Shown piece after piece: positions 5,195 through 11,595 of a stretch of 11,595 bases of DNA (position 1 is its first letter; every line of letters begins with the position of its first letter). The stretch is from the NCBI GenBank assembly GCA_050014835.1, contig JBEKCO010000057.1, positions 1 through 11,595 of the forward strand. Direction: 5' to 3'. This DNA is from Bog-793 sp050014835 (GTDB lineage Bacteria > Actinomycetota > Acidimicrobiia > Acidimicrobiales > Bog-793). The position numbers were made by a program, and so were the translations under genes. Under the pieces are notes generated by a model that was given only the letters and a program-made list of their open reading frames with translations, was not told the DNA's origin and did no database searches.

Positions 5195-7384
5195 ATGGCT
5201 GCGTTGGCCGCGGACGGGACGTCGCCCACCCCCGTCCTCGAGGTGGAGAACCTCCACACCGAGTTCCACCTCCGCACCGCCAACGTGAGGGCCGTCGACG
5301 GCGTCTCGTTCCACGTCAACCCCGGCGAGTGCGTCGGACTGGTCGGCGAGTCCGCCTGCGGCAAGACGACGGTCGGGCTGTCGATCATGAAGCTTCTGCC
5401 GAACGTCGGCCACGTCACAGGGGGCTCGATCCGGCTGTTCGGACGCGACCTCGCGCCCTACGACGAGAGCCAGATGTGCGACGTGCGCGGCAACGAGATC
5501 GGGATGATCTTCCAGGACCCGATGACCTCGCTGAACCCGACGTGGAAGATCGGCCGCCAGATCGCCGAGGTCGTCCGTTTGCACCGCAAGGTCAGCAGGG
5601 CCGAGGCCTATGAGCGCGCCCTCGAGGTCCTCACGCTCGTCGGCATGCCGCGTCCCGCCGAGCGGCTCGACACGTACCCGCACCAGCTCTCCGGGGGCCT
5701 TCGCCAGCGCGTGATGATCGCCATCGCGCTCGCCTGCGAGCCCAAGCTCCTCATCGCCGACGAACCGACGACCGCCCTCGACGTCACCATCCAGGCCCAG
5801 ATCCTCAACCTGATCGACGAGCTGCGCGAACGGCTGAAGATGGCCGTCATCCTCATCACCCACGACCTCGGAGTGATCGCCGCGCGCAGTGACCGGGTCA
5901 TGGTGATGTACGCCGGCAAGATCGTCGAGTCCGCGACGACCGAGGAGCTGTTCGCCTCGATGCGCCACCCGTACGCCGAGGCGCTGCTCGAGTCCATCCC
6001 CCGGCTCGACCAGGACCGGAACCGCCGGCTCTTCACGATCTCCGGGCTGCCGCCGGACCTGTCGGGGGATCTCGTCGGCTGCCGGTTCGCCCCCCGTTGC
6101 CGCTACGCGACCGACGAGTGCCGGACCATCGAGCCGGAGCTGCTGCCCGGTCCGGCTCGTGCGCCCGGCGCGACGACCGGCCCCGGTCCGGACGCGGCCG
6201 ACGTGGCGACGAGCGAGGCCCACCTCTACGCCTGCTTCCACCCGGTGACGGCGACGAGGGAGGAGCGGCTCGCCCGCCGCGGGATCATGCCCGAGCACGG
6301 CGCAAGGACGGCCGCCACGGCGAAGAAGTCGGAAACCGAGGCGCCCGTTTTCATGAGCGAGGACGCGCTCGAGGTGACGAACCTCGTGAAGGACTACCCC
6401 GTCGTCGCCGGGGTGGTGTTCCAGCGCAAGATCGGCACGGTCCAGGCGGTCTCGGACGTCTCATTCACGGTGCGGCGCGGCGAGACCTTCGGCCTCGTCG
6501 GCGAGTCCGGTTGCGGCAAGACGACGATCGGCCGTCTCGTCGTCGCTCTCGAGCGCCCGACGAAGGGCGGCGTGCGCTACGAGTCGCTGAACGTGACGAA
6601 GCTCCGGGGACGGGCGCTGCGGCGTGGCCGGCGCGACCTGCAGATGATCTTCCAGGACCCGTACTCGTCGCTCGACCCGCGCATGCGAGTGAAGACGATC
6701 GTCCGCGAGCCGCTCGTCGTGCAGAAGATCGGCAACCGCCGTTCCCAGTTCCAGCGCGTCGTCCAGCTCCTCGGCGAGGTTGGACTGTCCGCCGGCGCGG
6801 CCGAGCTCTACCCGCACGAGTTCTCCGGCGGGCAGCGGCAGCGGATCGGCCTCGCCCGGGCGCTCGCTCTCAACCCGAAGCTCATCGTCGCCGACGAGCC
6901 CGTCTCGGCGCTCGACGTCTCGATCCAGGCCCAGATCCTCAACCTGATGCGGGACCTCCAGCAGCGCCACGACCTCACCTACGTCGTCATCTCGCACGAC
7001 CTCGCCGTCGTGAAGTACCTCGCCGACCGGATCGGCGTCATGTACCTCGGCAAGCTCGTCGAGACCGGACCGGCGATCGACATCTACGAGCGGACCGCGC
7101 ACCCGTACACGCAGGCGCTCATCGACGCGATCCCGGTGCCGGATCCCGTCCTCGCCCGGGAAACCCGCCACGAGATCGTCCGGGGTGAGCTGCCCTCGGC
7201 GATGGCGCCGCCGAGCGGCTGCCGGTTCCGGACGCGCTGCCCGTTCGCGCAGGAGGTCTGTGCCGCCGAGGAGCCCCCGCTCCGGCCCGTCGGGTCCGAC
7301 CACCTCGTGGCGTGCCACTTCCCCTTGCAGACCCCGATCGGGGACGAACTCGCCTCGGCGAGCGCTGCGGGGGTCGCCGGCTGA
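5195..7384 (+). CDS. Fused dipeptide/oligopeptide ABC transporter ATPase (DppD-DppF type)
   Basis: Cytoplasmic subunit that powers import of peptides or similar small solutes; one 729-residue chain supplies both nucleotide-binding domains. First half: Walker A GESACGKTT (51-59), Q-loop Gln107, signature LSGGLRQR (165-172), Walker B LLIADEP (185-191), switch His223. Second half, after a Pro/Ala/Gly-rich linker and an internal Met at 387: Walker A GESGCGKTT (436-444), Gln487, signature FSGGQRQR (543-550), Walker B LIVADEP (563-569), switch His601. Each half ends in the oligopeptide/dipeptide C-terminal domain with four cysteines (296, 302, 309, 347; and 676, 682, 689, 707). In mycobacterial OppD such cysteines hold an iron-sulfur cluster. 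The ATG is preceded by GAGGAGG (5178-5184) ten bases upstream. All ATPase motifs are complete, so both sites look active. The permease and binding-protein genes face it from the other strand. Confidence 0.94.
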   Translation: MAALAADGTSPTPVLEVENLHTEFHLRTANVRAVDGVSFHVNPGECVGLVGESACGKTTVGLSIMKLLPNVGHVTGGSIRLFGRDLAPYDESQMCDVRGNEIGMIFQDPMTSLNPTWKIGRQIAEVVRLHRKVSRAEAYERALEVLTLVGMPRPAERLDTYPHQLSGGLRQRVMIAIALACEPKLLIADEPTTALDVTIQAQILNLIDELRERLKMAVILITHDLGVIAARSDRVMVMYAGKIVESATTEELFASMRHPYAEALLESIPRLDQDRNRRLFTISGLPPDLSGDLVGCRFAPRCRYATDECRTIEPELLPGPARAPGATTGPGPDAADVATSEAHLYACFHPVTATREERLARRGIMPEHGARTAATAKKSETEAPVFMSEDALEVTNLVKDYPVVAGVVFQRKIGTVQAVSDVSFTVRRGETFGLVGESGCGKTTIGRLVVALERPTKGGVRYESLNVTKLRGRALRRGRRDLQMIFQDPYSSLDPRMRVKTIVREPLVVQKIGNRRSQFQRVVQLLGEVGLSAGAAELYPHEFSGGQRQRIGLARALALNPKLIVADEPVSALDVSIQAQILNLMRDLQQRHDLTYVVISHDLAVVKYLADRIGVMYLGKLVETGPAIDIYERTAHPYTQALIDAIPVPDPVLARETRHEIVRGELPSAMAPPSGCRFRTRCPFAQEVCAAEEPPLRPVGSDHLVACHFPLQTPIGDELASASAAGVAG

Positions 7385-7406
7385 CAGAACCCGCGTCGTC
7401 GAGTAG

Positions 7407-7433
7407 CCCGGCAAACCCGGGGTGACAACCGGG
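7407..7433. terminator. Possible bidirectional terminator between convergent genes
   Basis: In the 53-bp gap between the two stop codons, CCCGG at 7407-7411 can pair with CCGGG at 7417-7421, or CCCGG at 7416-7420 with CCGGG at 7429-7433. These are alternative 5-bp stems and no T-run follows, so this is weak support. Confidence 0.3.
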
Positions 7434-7437
7434 AAGA

Positions 7438-8400
7438 TCAGCGGCGCTGGAGCCGGACCTCGAAGGCGTCGCGCAACGCGTCACCGACGAAGTTGAACGC
7501 CACGACGACGAGCACGATGGCGAGCCCGGTCGGGTAGATCTCCCACCAGTAGCCGTTCAGCGCGTAGTTCACGCCGTTGGCGAGCATCGAGCCCCAGTCG
7601 GTTTGCGGCAGCGGCACTCCGAGCCCGATGAACCCGAGCGCGGCGAGCAACAGGATCGCGTCGGCGACGTTGAACGTCGCGTTGACGACGATCGTGCCGA
7701 TGGTGTTCGGGATGATGTGGCGCACGACGATCCGCCGACCGGTTCCGCCCATGACCCGGACGGCCTGGACGTACTCCCGGACGCGCAGCGAGAGCGTCTC
7801 GCCGCGCACGAGCCGGGCCGGGACGAGCCAGGCGACGAAGGCGATCACCAGGATGAGCAGCGGAAGCGACGGTTGGAAGATGACGGCGAGCACGATGAGG
7901 AGGAACAGCAGCGGGACCGAGAGCAGGACGTCGACGATGCGCATCATCAGCGCGTCGACCCAGCCACCGAAGAAGCCCGAGACCGCGCCCCAGACGACGC
8001 CGATCACCGTCGCGATGCCCGCGGCCGCGAATCCCACCTCGAGCGAGACCTCTCCGCCGTACATGACGCGCCCCATCATGTCGAACCCCGCCGGATCGGT
8101 GCCCAAGAGGTGCCCCAGCGAAGGCGAGGAGTTCTGGGTCGAGTACATGAGCGCCGCCTCGGCGTTCGCCTGGTTCGTCGAGTAAAAGACCGGACCGAGG
8201 AAGCAGAAGAGAACAAAGAAGATGATGACGCCCGCACCGACCAGGGCGAGCTTGTTCTCGGCGAAGACCCGGAAGGTCTGGCGGGCGATCCCCCCCGTCG
8301 AGATCCCCTCGCCGCCCGAGGCGATCTCGCCGAGGTCGCCCCGCGTCCCGGCGGACACCTCGAGCTGCTCGAGCTCACCGATCGGGGGTCCCATGGTCAT
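7438..8400 (-). CDS. Peptide-type ABC transporter permease, DppC/OppC-like
   Basis: Inner-membrane subunit that, paired with the DppB-like partner, forms the solute channel. The 320-residue protein has about 40 mostly polar residues, an OppC-type first helix (LALVGAGVIIFFVLFCFLG), the family segment HLLGTDPAGFDMMGRVMYGG, then a five-helix permease core. The EAA loop that docks on the ATPase is visible as EYVQAVRVMGGTGRRIVVRHIIPN-type sequence, with the conserved Gly in the middle. The WGSML segment near the C-terminus is also typical of DppC/OppC. The ATG at 8400 has GGAG seven bases upstream (8411 to 8408). It lies 27 bp after dppB and is clearly in the same transcript. A 7-codon mini-ORF fills that gap and its stop overlaps this start as ATGA. 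Substrate cannot be told from the sequence. Confidence 0.93.
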   Translation of the reverse strand: MTMGPPIGELEQLEVSAGTRGDLGEIASGGEGISTGGIARQTFRVFAENKLALVGAGVIIFFVLFCFLGPVFYSTNQANAEAALMYSTQNSSPSLGHLLGTDPAGFDMMGRVMYGGEVSLEVGFAAAGIATVIGVVWGAVSGFFGGWVDALMMRIVDVLLSVPLLFLLIVLAVIFQPSLPLLILVIAFVAWLVPARLVRGETLSLRVREYVQAVRVMGGTGRRIVVRHIIPNTIGTIVVNATFNVADAILLLAALGFIGLGVPLPQTDWGSMLANGVNYALNGYWWEIYPTGLAIVLVVVAFNFVGDALRDAFEVRLQRR

Positions 8401-8420
8401 CGGTCGTCTCCGTCGCTCAT
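8397..8420 (-). other. Seven-codon mini-ORF overlapping the dppC-like start
   Basis: On the minus strand ATG at 8420 opens a 7-residue frame (MSDGDDR) whose TGA shares bases with the permease ATG (ATGA). AGGA, overlapping the upstream permease's TAG stop, lies five bases before it. It could act only as a coupling device or arise by chance. Confidence 0.25.
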
Positions 8421-8427
8421 CGGCGTC

Positions 8428-9378
8428 CTAGGTGTAGCGCACGCGGGGATCCACGACCGCGTACAAGATGTCGGCGATCAGCGAGCCGGCGACGGTCGCG
8501 AGCGAGGCGACGAAGGTCGTCCCGAGCAGGATCGGCACATCGGTCTGGAGCGCGGCCTGCGTCGTGAGCAGGCCCATCCCGGGGAAATTGAACACCGTCT
8601 CGGTGATGAGAGCGCCGCCGACGATGCCCGGGAACGACAACCCGACCAACGTGACGATCGGGATGAGCGCGTTGCGCAGCGCGTGCCGGAACAGGACCCG
8701 CCAGGCCCGCGCGCCCTTCGCGCGCGCCGTGCGGATGTAGTCCTGGGTCATCGCCTCCATCATCGAGGAGCGCATGTAGCGGCTGAACGCGGCGATGGTG
8801 AGCGCCGACAGCGTGAGGACGGGGAGCACGAGACCGCGCGGATCGGAGAGGATCGCCCCGACCGTCGCGCCCTGCGGCGCCTCGACCGAGAACCAGCGGA
8901 GGTCGATCGCGAAGTACAGGATCAGCAGCGTGCCGAGGAGGAAGGCGGGTGCCGAGTACCCGATGAACGACAAGCCGGTCAGCACGTAGTCGACCGGCTT
9001 GTTGCGGCGCACGACCTGGAGGACGCCGAGCGGGATGGCGACGATCAGCGCGAACACCGTCGCGATCCCGACGAGGACGAGGGTCTTCGGGAGGCGCTCA
9101 CTGATGAGGGCCTTCACCGACTGGTTGTAGTGGTACGAGTAGCCGAGGTTGAACGATTCGAGAAGATTACGCAAGTACTGGTAGAACTGGTCCCACAGCG
9201 GCAGGTTGAATCCGTTGACGCGGTTGAACTGGGCAATCTCCTGCGGGAGGGCGCGCGGCCCGAGCGCGGCGCGCGCCTCTCCGCCCGGGATCACACGGCT
9301 CAGGATGAACACGAGGAACGTCACCCCGAGAACGACGATGATCGCCTGGCCGACGCGCCGGAGGAGATACCCGGTCAC
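8428..9378 (-). CDS. Peptide-type ABC transporter permease, DppB/OppB-like
   Basis: Inner-membrane channel subunit that pairs with the DppC-like protein. The 316-residue sequence begins with the classic MxxYLLRR start and first helix (AIIVVLGVTFLVFILSRVIPG), has a periplasmic segment of about 65 residues (including the NGFNLPLWDQFYQYL motif), then five further helices. The EAA docking loop DYIRTARAKG followed by RVLFRHALRNA is canonical, as are ETVFNFPGMG and the C-terminal DPRVRY. The start is GTG at 9378. GAGG nine bases upstream could serve it, but the same stretch lies within a 7-codon mini-ORF (9398 to 9375) whose TGA overlaps this GTG. It is followed by the DppC-like gene and preceded, across a 233-bp spacer with a hairpin, by the binding-protein gene. 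Confidence 0.94.
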   Translation of the reverse strand: MTGYLLRRVGQAIIVVLGVTFLVFILSRVIPGGEARAALGPRALPQEIAQFNRVNGFNLPLWDQFYQYLRNLLESFNLGYSYHYNQSVKALISERLPKTLVLVGIATVFALIVAIPLGVLQVVRRNKPVDYVLTGLSFIGYSAPAFLLGTLLILYFAIDLRWFSVEAPQGATVGAILSDPRGLVLPVLTLSALTIAAFSRYMRSSMMEAMTQDYIRTARAKGARAWRVLFRHALRNALIPIVTLVGLSFPGIVGGALITETVFNFPGMGLLTTQAALQTDVPILLGTTFVASLATVAGSLIADILYAVVDPRVRYT

Positions 9379-9398
9379 CGCGTGTCGCCTCGGTTCAT
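9375..9398 (-). other. Seven-codon mini-ORF overlapping the dppB-like start
   Basis: ATG at 9398 opens a 7-residue frame (MNRGDTR) ending in a TGA that shares bases with the permease start (GTGA). A purine-rich GAGGAAGAG lies six bases before it. The layout copies that in front of the DppC-like gene. Coding status is unproven. Confidence 0.25.
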
Positions 9399-9431
9399 CT
9401 GCTGCTCTTCCTCAGCCTCGTCGTTCCCGCC

Positions 9432-9437
9432 ATTATC
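9432..9437 (-). promoter_or_regulatory. Candidate -10 box for the permease genes
   Basis: GATAAT on the minus strand (9437 to 9432) differs from TATAAT by one base and lies about 53 bases before the dppB-like GTG, downstream of the hairpin that follows the binding-protein gene. No -35 match is found at 16-19 bases, so a separate permease promoter is only possible. Confidence 0.3.
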
Positions 9438-9497
9438 CCCTCGCTGCGGCGCCGGGTGATCCACACCACCCCGCCGCGGAGCCCGTCCGGGCGCCGT

Positions 9498-9514
9498 TCG
9501 ACGACTGTCGTCGA
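9498..9514. promoter_or_regulatory. 17-bp perfect dyad, possible operator
   Basis: TCGACGAC and GTCGTCGA flank a single central T, giving a perfect 8-1-8 palindrome. The one-base centre argues for a protein-binding site rather than an RNA hairpin. It lies about 60 bp upstream of the candidate permease -10 box. Self-complementary CG-rich words are common in such genomes, so confidence is low. Confidence 0.25.
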
Positions 9515-9547
9515 CGACCAGGGGCGCAGGAGGGTGCCTGAAACAGC

Positions 9548-9579
9548 CGCTCGGCCCGCCCATGCGGACCGGCCGAGCG
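9548..9579 (-). terminator. Strong hairpin after the binding-protein gene (terminator/attenuator)
   Basis: The two 14-base arms pair at 13 of 14 positions (one G-U, one G-G mismatch) around a GCAT loop; the outer nine pairs, CGCTCGGCC with GGCCGAGCG, are perfect. It starts 33 bases past the stop of the binding-protein gene and is followed on the minus strand only by GCTGTTTC, a poor U-tract. Such hairpins commonly give partial termination or 3'-end protection, raising binding protein over permease. Confidence 0.65.
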
Positions 9580-9611
9580 ACCGCGTGCCACACTTTCCCG
9601 AATTGCCGCGA

Positions 9612-11564
9612 CTACTTCGAGAAGTAGAGCTCTTCGGGGAGGTAGAGGCCGAACGCGTTCTGGAACGCCGAGACGCCCTTCAGGTTGTCCCGGGCCTCTG
9701 TCAGTGCGTAGTCGATGTTCGGCTGGTAGACGACGGGAACGAGCTTCGCCGCGTAATCCTCGTACTTGAAGATCGACGTGTTCCCGAAGTCCGTGCCGTG
9801 CATCAACGTGTTCAGCTTGGCGTCGTTGAACGAACCGGCGTTCGACGGCGCCGTCGGGAGGAAGATCTCCTCACCGGTCGGCTCGTAGTCCGGGTAGTAC
9901 ACCCAGCCACCGCCCCAGTCCGCGAATTCCCACGTGCACTTGGAACCCGAGCACGGCGGGAAGGCGGTGCCGAGAACGGCATCGAACGTCTCACCGGTCG
10001 CCGTCACGTGGATGCCGATCGTCGCCAGCGCCGAGACGTACGCAGCGATGTACGCCTCGAACGAGGCGTTCCCGGTCGCGTACACGAGCGTGAAGGCGAG
10101 CGGGGTGCCCTTCGGCACGCCGCACTTCTTCGCTTTAAGGCAGGTGTCCGTTCCGCCCGGAACGACCTTCCAACCGTTGTCGACCAGAGCAGCCTTCGCC
10201 TTCTTCGGGCTGTACGAGTACGGGTTCGACAGCTCCGCCTTGTCCGAGTAGGGGTTCTTCGGGAGCAGCGGAACCGGCCCGTAGGTCGGAACGCCGTAGT
10301 TCTTGAAAAGCTTCTTCAGATACAGCGGCTGGTTCATCAGGTACTGCATCGCCTGGCGGAAGTAGAGCTGCTTGAAGATCTTGCCCGCCTGGCCGCCATC
10401 ACCGACCGAGTTCACGTTCAGCGGGAAGTAGTTGAAGCCGAACAGGACCCACGGGTCGAGGTAGTAGTCGCTCTTCAGCCTGGCCGTGTTGGGGCCGGCC
10501 TTCGTCGGGCTCGTCGTCGGGCCGGGAAGGTCCTGCGGCGGGATGTACCCGATCGTCAGGTCGCCGGCGACCAGCGAGTTGTACTCCGTCGTGTCCGTCG
10601 TGAACGGAAGCTCCTCGAACTCCTTGATCTTCGCCTTCACCGGCCCGGAGTACTTCGAGTTCGGCTCCAGCGCGACGTAGCCCGTCGAGTTGAAGGCAAC
10701 AAGGTGGAACGGCCCGTCAACGACCTGCCAGAGCGGGTTCGTCGCGTACGTCGAGTACGAGTTGTTCGCAGCCGACGGGTTGAGCGGGTCGTAGCCGGAC
10801 TCCTTCTCGAGGTAGGTCCACACCGCGACGCAGTTCTTCGCGGCCGCGTTCGCCGGCGAAGGAACGCCGGCCTTCGTCGTAACGGCGATGTCGTCGTACC
10901 CCGTCGTGCCACACAACTGGGAGCCGGCCTTCTGGCCAGCGGCGTCGATGTCCCACGCCATCGGCAACGGCGTGATGTCGGGCAGGTTGTTGTACGTGTA
11001 CCAGGTCGGGTTCACCTTGCCGGTGAGCGTCATCACGATCGTCTTCGAGTTCGGCTCGGTGATCGACTTGACGTCCTGCGGGATGCCACCCGGGAAGAAG
11101 CCGCCGAAGTTCGTGTACTCGACCTTCATCATGTTCATCCAGAACATCACGTCCTGAGCGTCGACGGTCTCGCCGTCCGACCACTTGTACCCGGTCATGT
11201 GGAAAGTGATCACGGTGTCACCGTCCGAGTACACCGGCAGTGTCGCCAGCGACAAGGACGGGGAGATCTTCACGCCTCCGTTCGCGCCCGGCCAGTACAG
11301 CGGACGCCACATGGTGTCGATCAGTGCGCCGTTCGTCGCCGAGAAGTAGGCAGGCGGCAGGTACGGGAAGATGAAGTTCGGGACGGCACTCGGGGCTTCC
11401 GCCCACTTCACAATCCCGCTGTTGGCGGCGTGCGAATGTGCTTTCGGGTTGGTCTTGGCTCCGGAGGCGACCGACGCGAGTCCGAGCGTGGTGATCATCG
11501 CCACACAGACCGCGACCGAGCCTCCACGCCAGAGCCAACGTCTCCGGCCTTGGGTAGCAACCAT
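9612..11564 (-). CDS. Family 5 extracellular solute-binding protein of a peptide-type ABC importer
   Basis: Captures the solute outside the membrane and delivers it to the DppB/DppC-like channel. ATG at 11564 is chosen because GGAGGGAG lies nine bases upstream; an in-frame GTG at 11585 would place that site inside the gene. The 650-residue protein begins MVATQGRRRWLWRGG, then a hydrophobic stretch (16-33) and an SGA-type signal-peptidase site near residue 36. Family 5 features include LIDTMWRPLYW (81-91), the YKWSDGETVDAQDVMFW segment (126-142), VVDGPFHL (281-288) and FRQAMQYLMN (402-411), where family members have a FRQALxxAID-like motif. The signal peptide has one cysteine (20) but not in a proper lipobox (VAVC), so it is probably not a lipoprotein. 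The mature part has six cysteines in three near pairs (218/245, 475/481, 538/543). At about 650 residues it is longer than most relatives (roughly 500-550). Substrate is unknown. Confidence 0.93.
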   Translation of the reverse strand: MVATQGRRRWLWRGGSVAVCVAMITTLGLASVASGAKTNPKAHSHAANSGIVKWAEAPSAVPNFIFPYLPPAYFSATNGALIDTMWRPLYWPGANGGVKISPSLSLATLPVYSDGDTVITFHMTGYKWSDGETVDAQDVMFWMNMMKVEYTNFGGFFPGGIPQDVKSITEPNSKTIVMTLTGKVNPTWYTYNNLPDITPLPMAWDIDAAGQKAGSQLCGTTGYDDIAVTTKAGVPSPANAAAKNCVAVWTYLEKESGYDPLNPSAANNSYSTYATNPLWQVVDGPFHLVAFNSTGYVALEPNSKYSGPVKAKIKEFEELPFTTDTTEYNSLVAGDLTIGYIPPQDLPGPTTSPTKAGPNTARLKSDYYLDPWVLFGFNYFPLNVNSVGDGGQAGKIFKQLYFRQAMQYLMNQPLYLKKLFKNYGVPTYGPVPLLPKNPYSDKAELSNPYSYSPKKAKAALVDNGWKVVPGGTDTCLKAKKCGVPKGTPLAFTLVYATGNASFEAYIAAYVSALATIGIHVTATGETFDAVLGTAFPPCSGSKCTWEFADWGGGWVYYPDYEPTGEEIFLPTAPSNAGSFNDAKLNTLMHGTDFGNTSIFKYEDYAAKLVPVVYQPNIDYALTEARDNLKGVSAFQNAFGLYLPEELYFSK

Positions 11565-11582
11565 GAGCTGTAGCTCCCTCCT
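11565..11582 (-). promoter_or_regulatory. Ribosome binding site and small dyad before the binding-protein gene
   Basis: AGGAGGGAG (11582 to 11574) precedes the ATG at 11564 by nine bases and decides the start. The last GAG of it begins a perfect 5-2-5 dyad, GAGCT/AGCTC (11576 to 11565), that reaches the start codon. The promoter lies outside the window. Confidence 0.6.
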
Positions 11583-11595
11583 CACTCCAAGCCCG

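Noticed and set aside
7603..9459. 618-codon plus-strand open frame opposite both permeases
   Set aside because: Composition is almost all Arg, Asp, Glu and His, typical of the antisense of GC-rich membrane-protein genes; no motifs.
9375..9593. 72-codon minus-strand frame between the binding-protein and permease genes
   Set aside because: Its upstream part crosses the strong hairpin and has no family-like features; only the last seven codons, with their own ribosome binding site, are kept as a mini-ORF candidate.
11505..11507. Cys20 of the binding protein as a lipobox cysteine
   Set aside because: The preceding residues are V-A-V; the -1 position should be Gly, Ala or Ser, and the cysteine lies within rather than after the hydrophobic stretch.
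9456..11573. 705-codon plus-strand open frame opposite the binding-protein gene
   Set aside because: Arg/Val-rich translation without family motifs, lying antisense to a clear family 5 binding protein; a GC-driven shadow.
11565..11585. GTG start at 11585 for the binding protein
   Set aside because: It would put the strong GGAGGGAG ribosome binding site inside the coding region and add seven residues before a well-formed signal peptide.
1..11595. CRISPR arrays, tRNA or rRNA genes, riboswitches, defence modules
   Set aside because: No spaced repeat array, tRNA cloverleaf, conserved rRNA stretch or recognised defence domain was seen on either strand. The dapA and dapB leaders are too short or unstructured for a lysine riboswitch.

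Overview
The window is a high-GC, gene-dense stretch that most likely comes from an actinomycete-type bacterium (Actinomycetota). The reasons are the GC-rich codon use with GTG starts, an apparent leaderless dapA start, an overlapping dapA-rnj pair, and a dipeptide/oligopeptide ABC ATPase in which the DppD-like and DppF-like halves are fused and each carries a cysteine-rich C-terminal domain. No rRNA or other taxonomic marker is present, so any finer placement (for example Acidimicrobiia) would be a guess.

Layout. (1) 1-1367: a nearly complete IS630-family insertion sequence on the + strand. It is bounded by matching inverted repeats and TA duplications inside CTAG, has a DD(34)E transposase, and has an unusually long non-coding right end carrying a perfect 60-bp tandem duplication. 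The window begins exactly at the left end of the IS. (2) 1385-4946: three minus-strand housekeeping genes, transcribed dapB -> dapA -> rnj. DapA and DapB catalyse successive steps of the diaminopimelate/lysine pathway. rnj encodes ribonuclease J and overlaps dapA by 8 nt. The IS sits about 18 bp beyond the rnj stop. (3) 4947-5194: a divergent promoter region. (4) 5195-7384: the fused transporter ATPase on the + strand. (5) 7438-11564: the other transporter parts on the minus strand, in the order substrate-binding protein (family 5), a 233-bp spacer with a strong hairpin, then permeases DppB and DppC. This unit converges on the ATPase gene.

How the genes work together. The extracytoplasmic binding protein, two six-helix permeases and the fused double ATPase together make one complete peptide-type (or nickel/opine-type; substrate not determinable) ABC importer. 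The ATPase is transcribed separately from, and towards, the rest. The hairpin after the binding-protein gene fits the usual need for more binding protein than permease.

I see no clear new defence or mobile system beyond the IS. The points most worth a second look are the 60-bp tandem repeat and probable internal deletion in the IS, a pair of 7-codon mini-ORFs that each end on the start codon of a permease gene, the binding protein's lack of a lipobox together with three closely spaced cysteine pairs, and the split convergent arrangement of the importer.
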